A DNA stretch of 64,000 bases from Gp6-AA40 sp963818645 (GTDB taxonomy: Bacteria; Acidobacteriota; Vicinamibacteria; Vicinamibacterales; UBA2999), in contig CAWFTF010000025.1 of the NCBI GenBank assembly GCA_963818645.1, forward strand, positions 50,577 through 114,576, read 5' to 3'. Positions 8,551-15,076 of the stretch are shown here, piece after piece. Every line of letters begins with the position of its first letter. Position 1 is the stretch's first letter. The position numbers and the translations under genes are program-made. The notes beneath the pieces are model-generated. The model was not told the DNA's origin. It searched no databases and saw only the letters and a program-made list of their open reading frames with translations.

Positions 8551-10297
8551 GCCGCTGCTCGATACGCCGCTCGTCCAGTCAATCGGCTGGGCGCTGATTC
8601 ATTTCATCTGGCAGGGGACTGCGATCGGTCTCGCGACCGCCATCGCTCTTCGACTTCTCGCCGGAGCGCGACCGACGATGCGCTACGCGGTGGGATGTTT
8701 CAGCCTCGTGCTGATGCTGATCGTGCCAATTGCCGCGGTGTTCTCCGATCGCACATCTGATTCCCTGAACGTGGTCTCCGTTACCACAGCGGCCGTCGCC
8801 GCTGTGCCATCTCTGCCGATAAATCGTCTGCTGCCCACAACAGTCATCGTGTGGCTCGCGGGCGTGCTGCTGCTGTCGATTCGGTTGATCGCGGCATGCG
8901 CCGGCGTCGAGCGACTAAAGAGAGCCACTCGAGCAGTGGATGCGACGGTCGCTTTGCGAGTGCAATCGCTCGCACATCGTTTCGGCATCGACAAGCCAGT
9001 GCGTGTCTTCGAGTCGGCTCTCGTACGAGTGCCGACCGTCGTCGGCTATCTGCGACCGGTCATTCTGCTTCCCGCGAGCGTCATCACGGGCCTTGCTCCG
9101 GCGTACCTCGATGCCGTGCTCGCCCACGAGCTCGCTCACGTGCGCAGACACGATTACCTCATCAACACGCTGCAGTCGCTTGTCGAAACGCTTCTCTTCT
9201 ATCACCCGGCGGTGTGGTGGTGCTCACGTCAGATTCGAATCGAGCGTGAACACTGCTGCGACGACATGGTGGTCGAGGCCGGAGGCAATCGGGTGGCGTA
9301 CGCGGCCGCGCTCGCTCAACTGGAAGAATTGAGAGGACTTCAACCCATGCTCTCGCTCAATGCATCTGGAGGGAGGCTCGTCGATCGCATTCGCCGCCTC
9401 CTTGGGGAATCGCCAATGAAGGAGCGCCGATTGACGACATGGACGATCGTCGCCGCGCTTGCCGTCGTGACCGCTATCGTTGTGACACCGGGCCGCAGCG
9501 TCGTCGACGCCAGTGAGCTCGTGCAGGTGCCTGCGCCGCCGACTGCTCCAGCACCGCTCGCTGGTGTGCGCGCCGCCAGCAAGACGTCTGAGACGGCAGA
9601 CTGGGCTGACTACGTCCGTGAGACGCAGGCGGCGCTTGACGCGCTTGCCCGCGAGACGCAGGGAGTCGCGGTGCTTGCCGAACAGGCCGAGCCGCAACCT
9701 CAGGCGCAAGCCAGGCCGCAGCCCCAGGCCCAGCCTGCGCCCCAGTCTCAGGCTCAGCCCGCGCCGCAGCCGCAGCCTCAGCCTCAGCCAGCGCCGCGGC
9801 CTCAGGCTCAGCCCAGGCCTCAGCCACCGCTGCCGCCCGTGCCACCGACGCCTTCCGCCGTCGCTCTGCCACCGGCACCGCCGAGTCTTGCGCCCCTAGC
9901 GCCCGCGCCTCCATTACCTCCGAACTCACAGGTCGCGTTACCAGCGCTTCCGGCACCTCCCGCGCCACCGGCTCCACCCGCGGAGCCACTCGGCCTGGAT
10001 CCGGACTCGATCCACGAGTTGATCACGAGTGCCACGCAACAGATCGCCGAAAGCTTTGAGGAGTTGCGCCGCGCCACCGAGGAGGTCGGTCTCAAGCAGG
10101 AAGCGATTCGTCAGGCGCAGGCCGAGATAGCGAAGATGCGAATCGAGTCGCTCACTGCCAAGGCGCAGATCGAAGTCATGCAGAAGACGCTCTCGGAGTT
10201 CTCAGCGAAGAGCGCGGCTTCGCAGTTGGATCGCCGAGAGATGCAAAAGCTGATCGACGAGCTCAGCGCGGAACTCGCGAAGCTGCGCGTTCGCTGA
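8543..10297 (+). CDS. M56-family (BlaR1-like) membrane metalloprotease with Pro/Gln-rich and coiled-coil tail
   Basis: 584 residues, GTG start with AGGAGAAG upstream. Residues 1-110 hold membrane helices. The peptidase signature HELAH is at 195-199, followed by 'RRHDYLINTLQSLVETLLFYHPAVWW' and 'REHCCDD', all typical of M56. After a helix near 300 the usual penicillin-sensing domain is missing. In its place are a region of about 140 residues rich in Pro, Gln and Ala (PQPQAQ repeats) and a predicted coiled coil (EELRRATEEVGLKQEAIRQA) to the end. It probably cleaves or signals to the BlaI-like repressor; the stimulus is unknown. Confidence 0.85.
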   Translation: MTEPLLDTPLVQSIGWALIHFIWQGTAIGLATAIALRLLAGARPTMRYAVGCFSLVLMLIVPIAAVFSDRTSDSLNVVSVTTAAVAAVPSLPINRLLPTTVIVWLAGVLLLSIRLIAACAGVERLKRATRAVDATVALRVQSLAHRFGIDKPVRVFESALVRVPTVVGYLRPVILLPASVITGLAPAYLDAVLAHELAHVRRHDYLINTLQSLVETLLFYHPAVWWCSRQIRIEREHCCDDMVVEAGGNRVAYAAALAQLEELRGLQPMLSLNASGGRLVDRIRRLLGESPMKERRLTTWTIVAALAVVTAIVVTPGRSVVDASELVQVPAPPTAPAPLAGVRAASKTSETADWADYVRETQAALDALARETQGVAVLAEQAEPQPQAQARPQPQAQPAPQSQAQPAPQPQPQPQPAPRPQAQPRPQPPLPPVPPTPSAVALPPAPPSLAPLAPAPPLPPNSQVALPALPAPPAPPAPPAEPLGLDPDSIHELITSATQQIAESFEELRRATEEVGLKQEAIRQAQAEIAKMRIESLTAKAQIEVMQKTLSEFSAKSAASQLDRREMQKLIDELSAELAKLRVR

Positions 10298-10322
10298 CGC
10301 TCGCGCGAACTCCCAAGGCGAT

Positions 10323-10374
10323 GCCAACTCCCAACTCCCAAGATTGGGAGTTGGAAGTTGGGAGTTGGGAGTTG
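10323..10374. terminator. Heptanucleotide hairpin between convergent genes
   Basis: Two units of CCAACTC form a left arm and TTGGGAG-type units form a right arm, giving a long self-complementary hairpin with a 2-3 base loop. It sits between the ends of the M56 gene (10297) and cysH (10380). There is no U-run, but the position suggests a bidirectional end-of-transcript structure. The terminator role is inference. Confidence 0.55.
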
Positions 10375-10379
10375 ACGAT

Positions 10380-11051
10380 TTACTTGGCCTGAATATGAAT
10401 TCCGCACTCGAGCTTCTGGCCCTGCCAGCGGCCCGAGCGCGGGTTCTGCGGATCGAACGGCAGTTCCGTGCACGGCTCGCAGCCGATGCTCGTGTAGCCC
10501 AGTTCGTACAGCGGCAGCAGTGGAATGTCGTGCGCCTTCGCGTACGCCCACACGTCGCGCGCGGTCCAGCCAGCGATCGGCGCGACCCGGGAAATGGTCC
10601 TTCCGGGGAGCTTGAACGGCTCCACTTCTTTCAGGTTCGCGCGTGACGGCGACTGATCGCGACGCAGCGCCGTGAACCACGTGTCGTAGCCTTCCAGCGC
10701 CGAGAACAGCGGCTCCACCTTGTGACGCTTGCAGCACGCCTCGGTGCTCTCGGCCTGCCACAGCCCGACGCTCGGCGTCTGCGCCCGAAGGTTGATCAGA
10801 TTCAGTCCCCACCGCTCCGACAGTTCGTCGCGATACGCCAGCGTCTGCGCGAAGTGATGGAACGTGTCGAGGAACAGCACGGGGATATCTGGACGAACCT
10901 CGCGCAGCATGTGCGTGAGCACCACGCACTCGGCCTGAAAGCTCGACGTGATGCACGGTGTCTGCGCGCTACTCAGCGCGCGCTCGATTGTTTGTCTTGC
11001 CTGGTCTACGAGTTCCGAATCCCGGACCCCGAGTCCCGAATCCCGGGTCAT
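10380..11051 (-). CDS. cysH: Adenylyl-/phosphoadenylyl-sulfate reductase (Fe-S type)
   Basis: 223 residues. It reduces the activated sulfate made by CysDN to sulfite in the cytoplasm. The substrate core is present ('SSFQAECVVLTHML', 'PVLFLDT'), as is the C-terminal KLECGIH with catalytic Cys216. CC at 106-107 with CEPC at 191-194 is the pattern of [4Fe-4S] reductases, which favours use of adenylyl-sulfate, consistent with no cysC nearby. The start overlaps the cysN stop (ATGA). Codons 1-12 lie in a CCGAATC heptamer array, so the first residues are repeat-derived. Last gene of cysDNH. Confidence 0.93.
   Translation of the reverse strand: MTRDSGLGVRDSELVDQARQTIERALSSAQTPCITSSFQAECVVLTHMLREVRPDIPVLFLDTFHHFAQTLAYRDELSERWGLNLINLRAQTPSVGLWQAESTEACCKRHKVEPLFSALEGYDTWFTALRRDQSPSRANLKEVEPFKLPGRTISRVAPIAGWTARDVWAYAKAHDIPLLPLYELGYTSIGCEPCTELPFDPQNPRSGRWQGQKLECGIHIQAK
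11015..11049. repeat. Heptanucleotide array inside the cysH start
   Basis: Five units in exact register: CCGAATC, CCGGACC, CCGAGTC, CCGAATC, CCGGGTC. It encodes the first dozen residues of CysH and is the same family as the arrays at 30898 and 32407. Confidence 0.75.
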
Positions 11052-12379
11052 GTGAGCATCTCCTCGAGTGCCTTGCGAACAGCCTCGGCGGCTTCCTCGT
11101 CCGACGCCGCGTGCCGGGCGATGTGAGCCAGGCGTTGTGCGAACGTGAGCGGCGCCCCCTGCGCTTCAACCGCACCGCGAAGCGGATCGGTGATCATGCC
11201 GGCGCCGCACGTGAACTGCGTCGCGGGATCGATCAGGATGAAGCTGCCGGTGCTGCGATTCTCGGCGTAGCGATCGAACACGATCGGCCGCGCCGTGGAT
11301 ATCTGGACGTTGCCGATCTGATTCAGGACCAACGTGTGATTGACTTCGGCGGTCACCGTGCGCGTGCCGTGCTTCAGCAGATACACGCGACCGGGATCCA
11401 GCGGCCGCTCGTCCATCCACACCAGTTCCGCCTCGAACCGCTGCCCGACAAACGCCGGTTCAACGGTCAGCACATCACCGCGACTGATGTCGATCTCATC
11501 GTCCAACGTGAGCGTCACCGACATCGGCGCGAACGCCATGGCCAGGTCGCCGTCGTAGGTGACGATGCGCTTGATGCGAGCGCTGCGGCCGGAAGGCCAG
11601 GCGGTAATGCGATCGCCGGTCCTGACGCTGCCGGACACAATCTGGCCCGCGTATCCGCGGAACTCGTGGTCCGGACGAAGCACCATCTGCACCGGGAAAC
11701 GGAACGGCGCCGCCGGCAGGTTGCGATGCACCCGCACGGTCTCGAGGTACTCGAGCAGGGGAGGACCGTCGAAGTACGGCGTGCGCGCGCTGCGCGTGAT
11801 GACGTTGTCGCCCTCGAGCGCGCTCATCGGAATGGCGTGCACCGACGCGCCGGTGAGGAACTCACTGAAGTCGTCCAGGATCTTCTCGTAGACCTCGCGA
11901 TCGAAGTCGACGAGGTCCATCTTGTTGATGGCGAGCACGAAGTTCGTGATGCCGAGCAGCCGCGCGATTCGCGCATGCCGCTTCGACTGCGTGCGGACGC
12001 CGTTGCGCGCGTCGATCAGCAGAATCGCGACGTCAGCGGTTGACGCGCCCGTTGCCATGTTCCGCGTGTACTGCTCGTGACCGGGCGTGTCCGCGAGGAT
12101 GAACTTGCGACGCGCGGTCGCGAAATAGCGATACGCAACGTCGATCGTGATGCCCTGTTCGCGCTCCGCGCGCAGGCCATCCGTGAACAGCGAGAAGTCG
12201 ATCGGCCCGGCGTTGCGATTCTTCGATGCCTTGGCCACCGACGCAACCTGGTCTTCGTAGACCGACTGCGAGTCGTGGAGCAGCCGCCCGATCAGCGTGC
12301 TCTTCCCATCGTCAACGCTGCCGGCAGTGCAGATTCTCAGGAGGCTGGATTCCACGGTCCGGGTTCCTGGTTCCGGCAT
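11048..12379 (-). CDS. cysN: Sulfate adenylyltransferase, GTPase subunit
   Basis: 443 residues. It couples GTP hydrolysis to adenylyl-sulfate synthesis by CysD. GTPase motifs are clear: P-loop GSVDDGKST, the switch region 'REQGITIDVAYRYF', DTPGHEQ and NKMD, followed by elongation-factor-like beta-barrel domains. The ATG at 12379 overlaps the cysD stop by one base (TGATG). No APS kinase (CysC) domain follows. The first codons are in a small GGTTCCT repeat. Confidence 0.95.
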   Translation of the reverse strand: MPEPGTRTVESSLLRICTAGSVDDGKSTLIGRLLHDSQSVYEDQVASVAKASKNRNAGPIDFSLFTDGLRAEREQGITIDVAYRYFATARRKFILADTPGHEQYTRNMATGASTADVAILLIDARNGVRTQSKRHARIARLLGITNFVLAINKMDLVDFDREVYEKILDDFSEFLTGASVHAIPMSALEGDNVITRSARTPYFDGPPLLEYLETVRVHRNLPAAPFRFPVQMVLRPDHEFRGYAGQIVSGSVRTGDRITAWPSGRSARIKRIVTYDGDLAMAFAPMSVTLTLDDEIDISRGDVLTVEPAFVGQRFEAELVWMDERPLDPGRVYLLKHGTRTVTAEVNHTLVLNQIGNVQISTARPIVFDRYAENRSTGSFILIDPATQFTCGAGMITDPLRGAVEAQGAPLTFAQRLAHIARHAASDEEAAEAVRKALEEMLT

Positions 12380-13320
12380 CAGAAATAGCCTTCCCGCTTC
12401 TTCAACTCCATCGAGCCATCCTGATCGTGATCGATGATGCGAAGCTGACGCTCTGATTGGCGCGTCGCGATCAGCTCCTCGATGATCTTCGGCACGGTGT
12501 CCGCGTCGGACTTGATCGCGCCCGTGCACGGCGAGCAGCCGAGCGAGCGCATGCGGCACTTCACGACCTGTGGCTTCTCGCCGGGCATCGTGACGACGAA
12601 CGGTTGTTCCTGGACGATGAGCGAGGCGCCGCGGACGATCACCTCGCGCTCTCGCGCGAAGTAGAGCGGGACGATCGGGATGTTCTCCGCGTGGATGTAG
12701 TTCCACACGTCGATTTCGGTCCAGTTGGAGAGCGGGAACACGCGGATGCTTTCACCCGGCCGCAGCTTCGCGTTCAGGAGCGTCCAGAGCTCGGGACGCT
12801 GGCGCTTCGGATCCCATTGTCCGTTCGGGTCGCGCACGGAGAAGATGCGCTCCTTGGCGCGCGAGCGCTCCTCGTCGCGCCGAGCGCCGCCGATAGCCGC
12901 GTCGAAGTTCCCGGCCTGCAGCGCGTCGAGCAGCGACTTCGTCTTCAGCAGTCCGCAGCAGCGCTGCGTGCCCACCTTGAAGGGCTGCGTGCCGTCCGCG
13001 ATCGCTTCCTCGTTCGTGTGGACGATCAACCGCGCGCCGACGGCACGAGCCATCTCGTCGCGGAACTCGATCATCTCGCGGAACTTGTAGGTGGTATCGA
13101 CGTGCAGCAGCGGAAACGGAATCGGACCCGGATAGAACGCCTTCTGGGCCAGCCGCAGCAGGACCGACGAGTCCTTGCCGATGGAGTAGAGCATCACTGG
13201 TCGTTCGAACTCGGCGACGACCTCGCGGAAGATGTGAATGCTCTCGGCCTCCAGCGCCCGGAGATGATCCAGGCGAGAGGCGGTGAGGGTCGAGTCAGGA
13301 GTCAGGGCCACTGTCGACAT
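12379..13320 (-). CDS. cysD: Sulfate adenylyltransferase, catalytic subunit
   Basis: 313 residues. A PP-loop ATP pyrophosphatase that makes adenylyl-sulfate from ATP and sulfate. Motifs include 'MLYSIGKDSSVLLRLAQKAFYP', 'HVDTTYKFREMIEFRD', 'GGARRDEERSRAKER' and 'RMRSLGCSPCTGA'. The start is set at ATG 13320, preceded by TTAGGAAAC; an in-frame start 18 bp upstream lacks this. First structural gene of cysDNH, downstream of a terminator and a Cys-rich leader peptide that probably control it. Confidence 0.96.
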   Translation of the reverse strand: MSTVALTPDSTLTASRLDHLRALEAESIHIFREVVAEFERPVMLYSIGKDSSVLLRLAQKAFYPGPIPFPLLHVDTTYKFREMIEFRDEMARAVGARLIVHTNEEAIADGTQPFKVGTQRCCGLLKTKSLLDALQAGNFDAAIGGARRDEERSRAKERIFSVRDPNGQWDPKRQRPELWTLLNAKLRPGESIRVFPLSNWTEIDVWNYIHAENIPIVPLYFAREREVIVRGASLIVQEQPFVVTMPGEKPQVVKCRMRSLGCSPCTGAIKSDADTVPKIIEELIATRQSERQLRIIDHDQDGSMELKKREGYF

Positions 13321-13337
13321 GTTTCCTAAGACGTGCA

Positions 13338-13369
13338 ATAAAAAAGCCCGGGTTCGTGTCCCCGGGCTT
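13338..13369 (-). terminator. Intrinsic terminator (attenuator) upstream of cysD
   Basis: On the minus strand a perfect 9-bp stem AAGCCCGGG / CCCGGGCTT with an 8-base loop is followed by a run of Ts. It lies between the leader peptide stop (13404) and the cysD start (13320), in the leader of the operon and not at a gene end. GGGGAC in its left arm and loop (13358-13363) can instead pair with GTCCCC in the leader (13430-13435). Confidence 0.85.
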
Positions 13370-13403
13370 CGATCGCGTTAGCGTGTCTGGGTGTTTTTGC
13401 TAT

Positions 13404-13493
13404 TCACCCGATTGCCAGATCGTCACCTTGGGGACCTTTACAGGTCCTGCTACAACAGCAGCGGACACAAAGGCGACAGATTCGGACGGACAT
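13404..13493 (-). CDS. Cysteine-rich leader peptide of the cysDNH operon
   Basis: A 29-codon open frame, ATG at 13493 and TGA at 13404-13406. The product begins MSVRICRLCVRCCCSRTC and has six Cys (residues 6, 9, 12, 13, 14, 18). It is too short and too biased to be an enzyme. It lies directly downstream of a promoter and upstream of an intrinsic terminator and cysD. A ribosome slowed at Cys12-14 would cover AGGACC (13443-13448), which otherwise pairs with GGTCC (13432-13436). That frees the antiterminator pairing. This is the classic layout of amino-acid attenuation, here for cysteine. The mechanism is inference; the frame and stems are seen. Confidence 0.8.
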   Translation of the reverse strand: MSVRICRLCVRCCCSRTCKGPQGDDLAIG

Positions 13494-13501
13494 CGAATTA
13501 G

Positions 13502-13530
13502 ATTCTACCCGCCAGCCGCCCTGAACGCAA
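13502..13530 (-). promoter_or_regulatory. Promoter of the cysDNH leader
   Basis: On the minus strand TTGCGT (13525-13530), a 17-bp spacer and TAGAAT (13502-13507). The start site would fall at or next to the leader-peptide ATG (13493), so the uORF is probably leaderless. It overlaps the ribosome-site region of the divergent gene at 13550. Confidence 0.7.
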
Positions 13531-13549
13531 AAAGGAGTAGCTTAAGGCC

Positions 13550-13945
13550 ATGAAACGCCTGCTATACGCCGTTGTCGCCCTGTCGGGCCTGCTGGCTGTG
13601 CCGCTCGCCGCGCACCATTCGTTTGCGGCGGAATTCGACGCCAGCAAGGCCATCCGCGTCACCGGGACGCTGTCCAAGGTGGAGTGGACCAACCCCCACA
13701 TTTACTTCTACTTGGACGCCAAGGACGAGCAGGGAAACGTGGTCAAGTGGACCTGCGAATCGGGCGCTCCAGGCGCGTTGAGCCGGCGCGGGTTCAAGCG
13801 CGGCGACCTCAAACTCGGCGACACGATCGTGGTTGACGGGTATCGCGCGAAGAACGGGTCCAACCTGATGGATGCCCGTCGCGTGACCCTGGCCGACGGC
13901 CGCATCGTGTCGGGTGCTTCCGCCGGAGACGGAGGCCCGCAATGA
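13550..13945 (+). CDS. DUF6152-family exported small protein
   Basis: 131 residues with a signal peptide (MKRLLYAVVALSGLLAVPLAAHHS). The mature start 'AHHSFAAEFDASKAI' and 'KVEWTNPHIYFYLD' are the family signature; the fold should be a small OB-like beta barrel. Role unknown. It overlaps the next gene by ATGA and is paired with it; the same pair recurs at 19220/19639. AAGGAG lies about 13 bases upstream. It is divergent from the cysDNH leader. Confidence 0.88.
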   Translation: MKRLLYAVVALSGLLAVPLAAHHSFAAEFDASKAIRVTGTLSKVEWTNPHIYFYLDAKDEQGNVVKWTCESGAPGALSRRGFKRGDLKLGDTIVVDGYRAKNGSNLMDARRVTLADGRIVSGASAGDGGPQ

Positions 13946-14781
13946 CCGCGACCCGCACCGGCCTGGTCTCGATCGCCGTTCTGGTGGCGCTCGCCCTCAC
14001 CGGGGTGGCCACACGTGCGCAACTGCAGGTCCCCGACTTCAAGTCGAACCGACCGACGCCGCGCATGGCGAATGGCAAGCCCGACTTCAGCGGCTACTGG
14101 AAGGGGACGACGGATACCAAGCCCGGCGGCAACATCGGCAAGGACCTGCCGGGATGGAAGCTGCCGCTCACGCCGGCGGGTGAGGCCGCGCTCAAGCACA
14201 ACCTCACGGCCACGATCGATCCCGAGAGCCTGTGCATCATCGGCGGGATCCCGCGCCACAACGCCAGCGGTCTTCCGTTCGAAGTCCTCCAGGGCAACAA
14301 CAAGATCGCGTTCCTCTATTGGTACAGCTACTTCCGTCTGATTCCGATCGATCCGAATCGCAAACACTCCGACGATCCGGATCCATCGTTCTTCGGCGAG
14401 GAGCTGGGTCGATGGGAAGGTGACACGCTGGTCATCGACTCGATCGGGTTCAAGGACGAGAAGGTCTGGATCGACGAGAACGCGAACCCTCACAGCGACG
14501 CGCTGCACGTCGTCGAACGATGGACGCGGCCTGATGCCGACCACATTCACGTTGAGACCTTGATCGAGGATTCGAAGTTCTACACGCGACCGTTCACGTA
14601 TTCGCGAACGTGGGTGCTGGGAAAGCCTGACGAGGAAATTCAGGAATACGCGTGCAGCGAGAACAACGTCGATGCGGCCCATCTCGGTTTCGGACCGGGT
14701 CCGATTCGTCCCGATGGCACGCGCGGTTACATCGATCCCGCGCCGCTGCCGCCGCCGCTTCCTCGCGTGCCCGCGAAGTAG
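13942..14781 (+). CDS. Secreted 'DGKPDxSGxW' family protein of unknown function
   Basis: 279 residues. Signal peptide ends near ATRAQ. The family pattern is clear: 'MANGKPDFSGYWKG' near residue 35, 'GRWEGDTLVIDSIGF', 'WIDENANPHSDALHVVERW', 'DPxxYTRPF'-like 'DSKFYTRPFTYSRTW' and a closing 'EYACSENN'. No catalytic motif is recognised. Coupled by a 4-base overlap to the DUF6152 gene, so the two probably act together in the periplasm. Paralogues are at 18266, 19639 and 32469. Confidence 0.85.
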   Translation: MTATRTGLVSIAVLVALALTGVATRAQLQVPDFKSNRPTPRMANGKPDFSGYWKGTTDTKPGGNIGKDLPGWKLPLTPAGEAALKHNLTATIDPESLCIIGGIPRHNASGLPFEVLQGNNKIAFLYWYSYFRLIPIDPNRKHSDDPDPSFFGEELGRWEGDTLVIDSIGFKDEKVWIDENANPHSDALHVVERWTRPDADHIHVETLIEDSKFYTRPFTYSRTWVLGKPDEEIQEYACSENNVDAAHLGFGPGPIRPDGTRGYIDPAPLPPPLPRVPAK

Positions 14782-14806
14782 GTTGGTAGTGGGAAGTCAA
14801 CTTTCT

Positions 14807-14836
14807 TTGACGACGATCCGCTCGCTGCGCTACAAG
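14807..14836 (+). promoter_or_regulatory. Candidate promoter of the second Cys-rich leader
   Basis: TTGACG at 14807-14812, 18-bp spacer, TACAAG at 14831-14836. Transcription would start about 14843, at or beside the ATGs at 14839/14845, again giving a uORF with almost no 5' UTR. Confidence 0.5.
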
Positions 14837-14838
14837 TA

Positions 14839-14949
14839 ATGCCAATGACGCCCACGGCCCCGCGCCTCTGTTGTTGCTGTTGTTGTCGCTGCAACAGACG
14901 TGTCTCCGGTGACACGCGCGCGGTGGAGGGCCTCACGATGACGCCCTGA
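14839..14949 (+). CDS. Cysteine-rich leader peptide upstream of the TonB receptor gene
   Basis: A 36-codon open frame (ATG 14839, alternative ATG 14845, TGA 14947-14949). Residues 9-18 read RLCCCCCCRC: six consecutive Cys codons plus a seventh. An intrinsic terminator follows 36 bp after the stop, and the TonB receptor begins 128 bp after the stop. GGGCCT within the uORF (14928-14933) can pair with AGGCCC of the terminator (14987-14992); it also lies in an alternative local hairpin, AGGGC with GCCCT (14927-14931 / 14943-14947). Same architecture as the cysDNH leader on the opposite strand 1.4 kb away. Cysteine-dependent attenuation is inferred; metal sensing by the nascent poly-Cys peptide is an alternative. 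Confidence 0.78.
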   Translation: MPMTPTAPRLCCCCCCRCNRRVSGDTRAVEGLTMTP

Positions 14950-14985
14950 GTTCCTGATCTTTCATTCAGACTCGGCCACCGATCG

Positions 14986-15023
14986 AAGGCCCGGAGGTTC
15001 ACGCTTCCGGGCCTTTTTCTTTG
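14986..15023 (+). terminator. Intrinsic terminator (attenuator) upstream of the TonB receptor
   Basis: A perfect 10-bp stem AAGGCCCGGA / TCCGGGCCTT with a 10-base loop, then TTTCTTT. It separates the Cys-rich leader from the receptor gene at 15077. No other gene would need a terminator here except the one ending 200 bp upstream at 14781. Confidence 0.8.
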
Positions 15024-15076
15024 TACGTCCAGGCCCCGAAGCATGGCGATCTCGCGAACACGACGAAGGAACCCAC

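Noticed and set aside
10323..10374. Short repeats as a CRISPR array
   Set aside because: The units are 7 bp, contiguous and have no spacers; no cas gene is present anywhere in the window.
12457..13329. 290-codon frame antisense to cysD
   Set aside because: Shadow of a well-conserved gene; no start signal or motif.
13356..13553. 65-codon plus-strand frame over the cysDNH leader
   Set aside because: It is antisense to the terminator, the Cys-rich uORF and the promoter, and overlaps the start of the gene at 13550.
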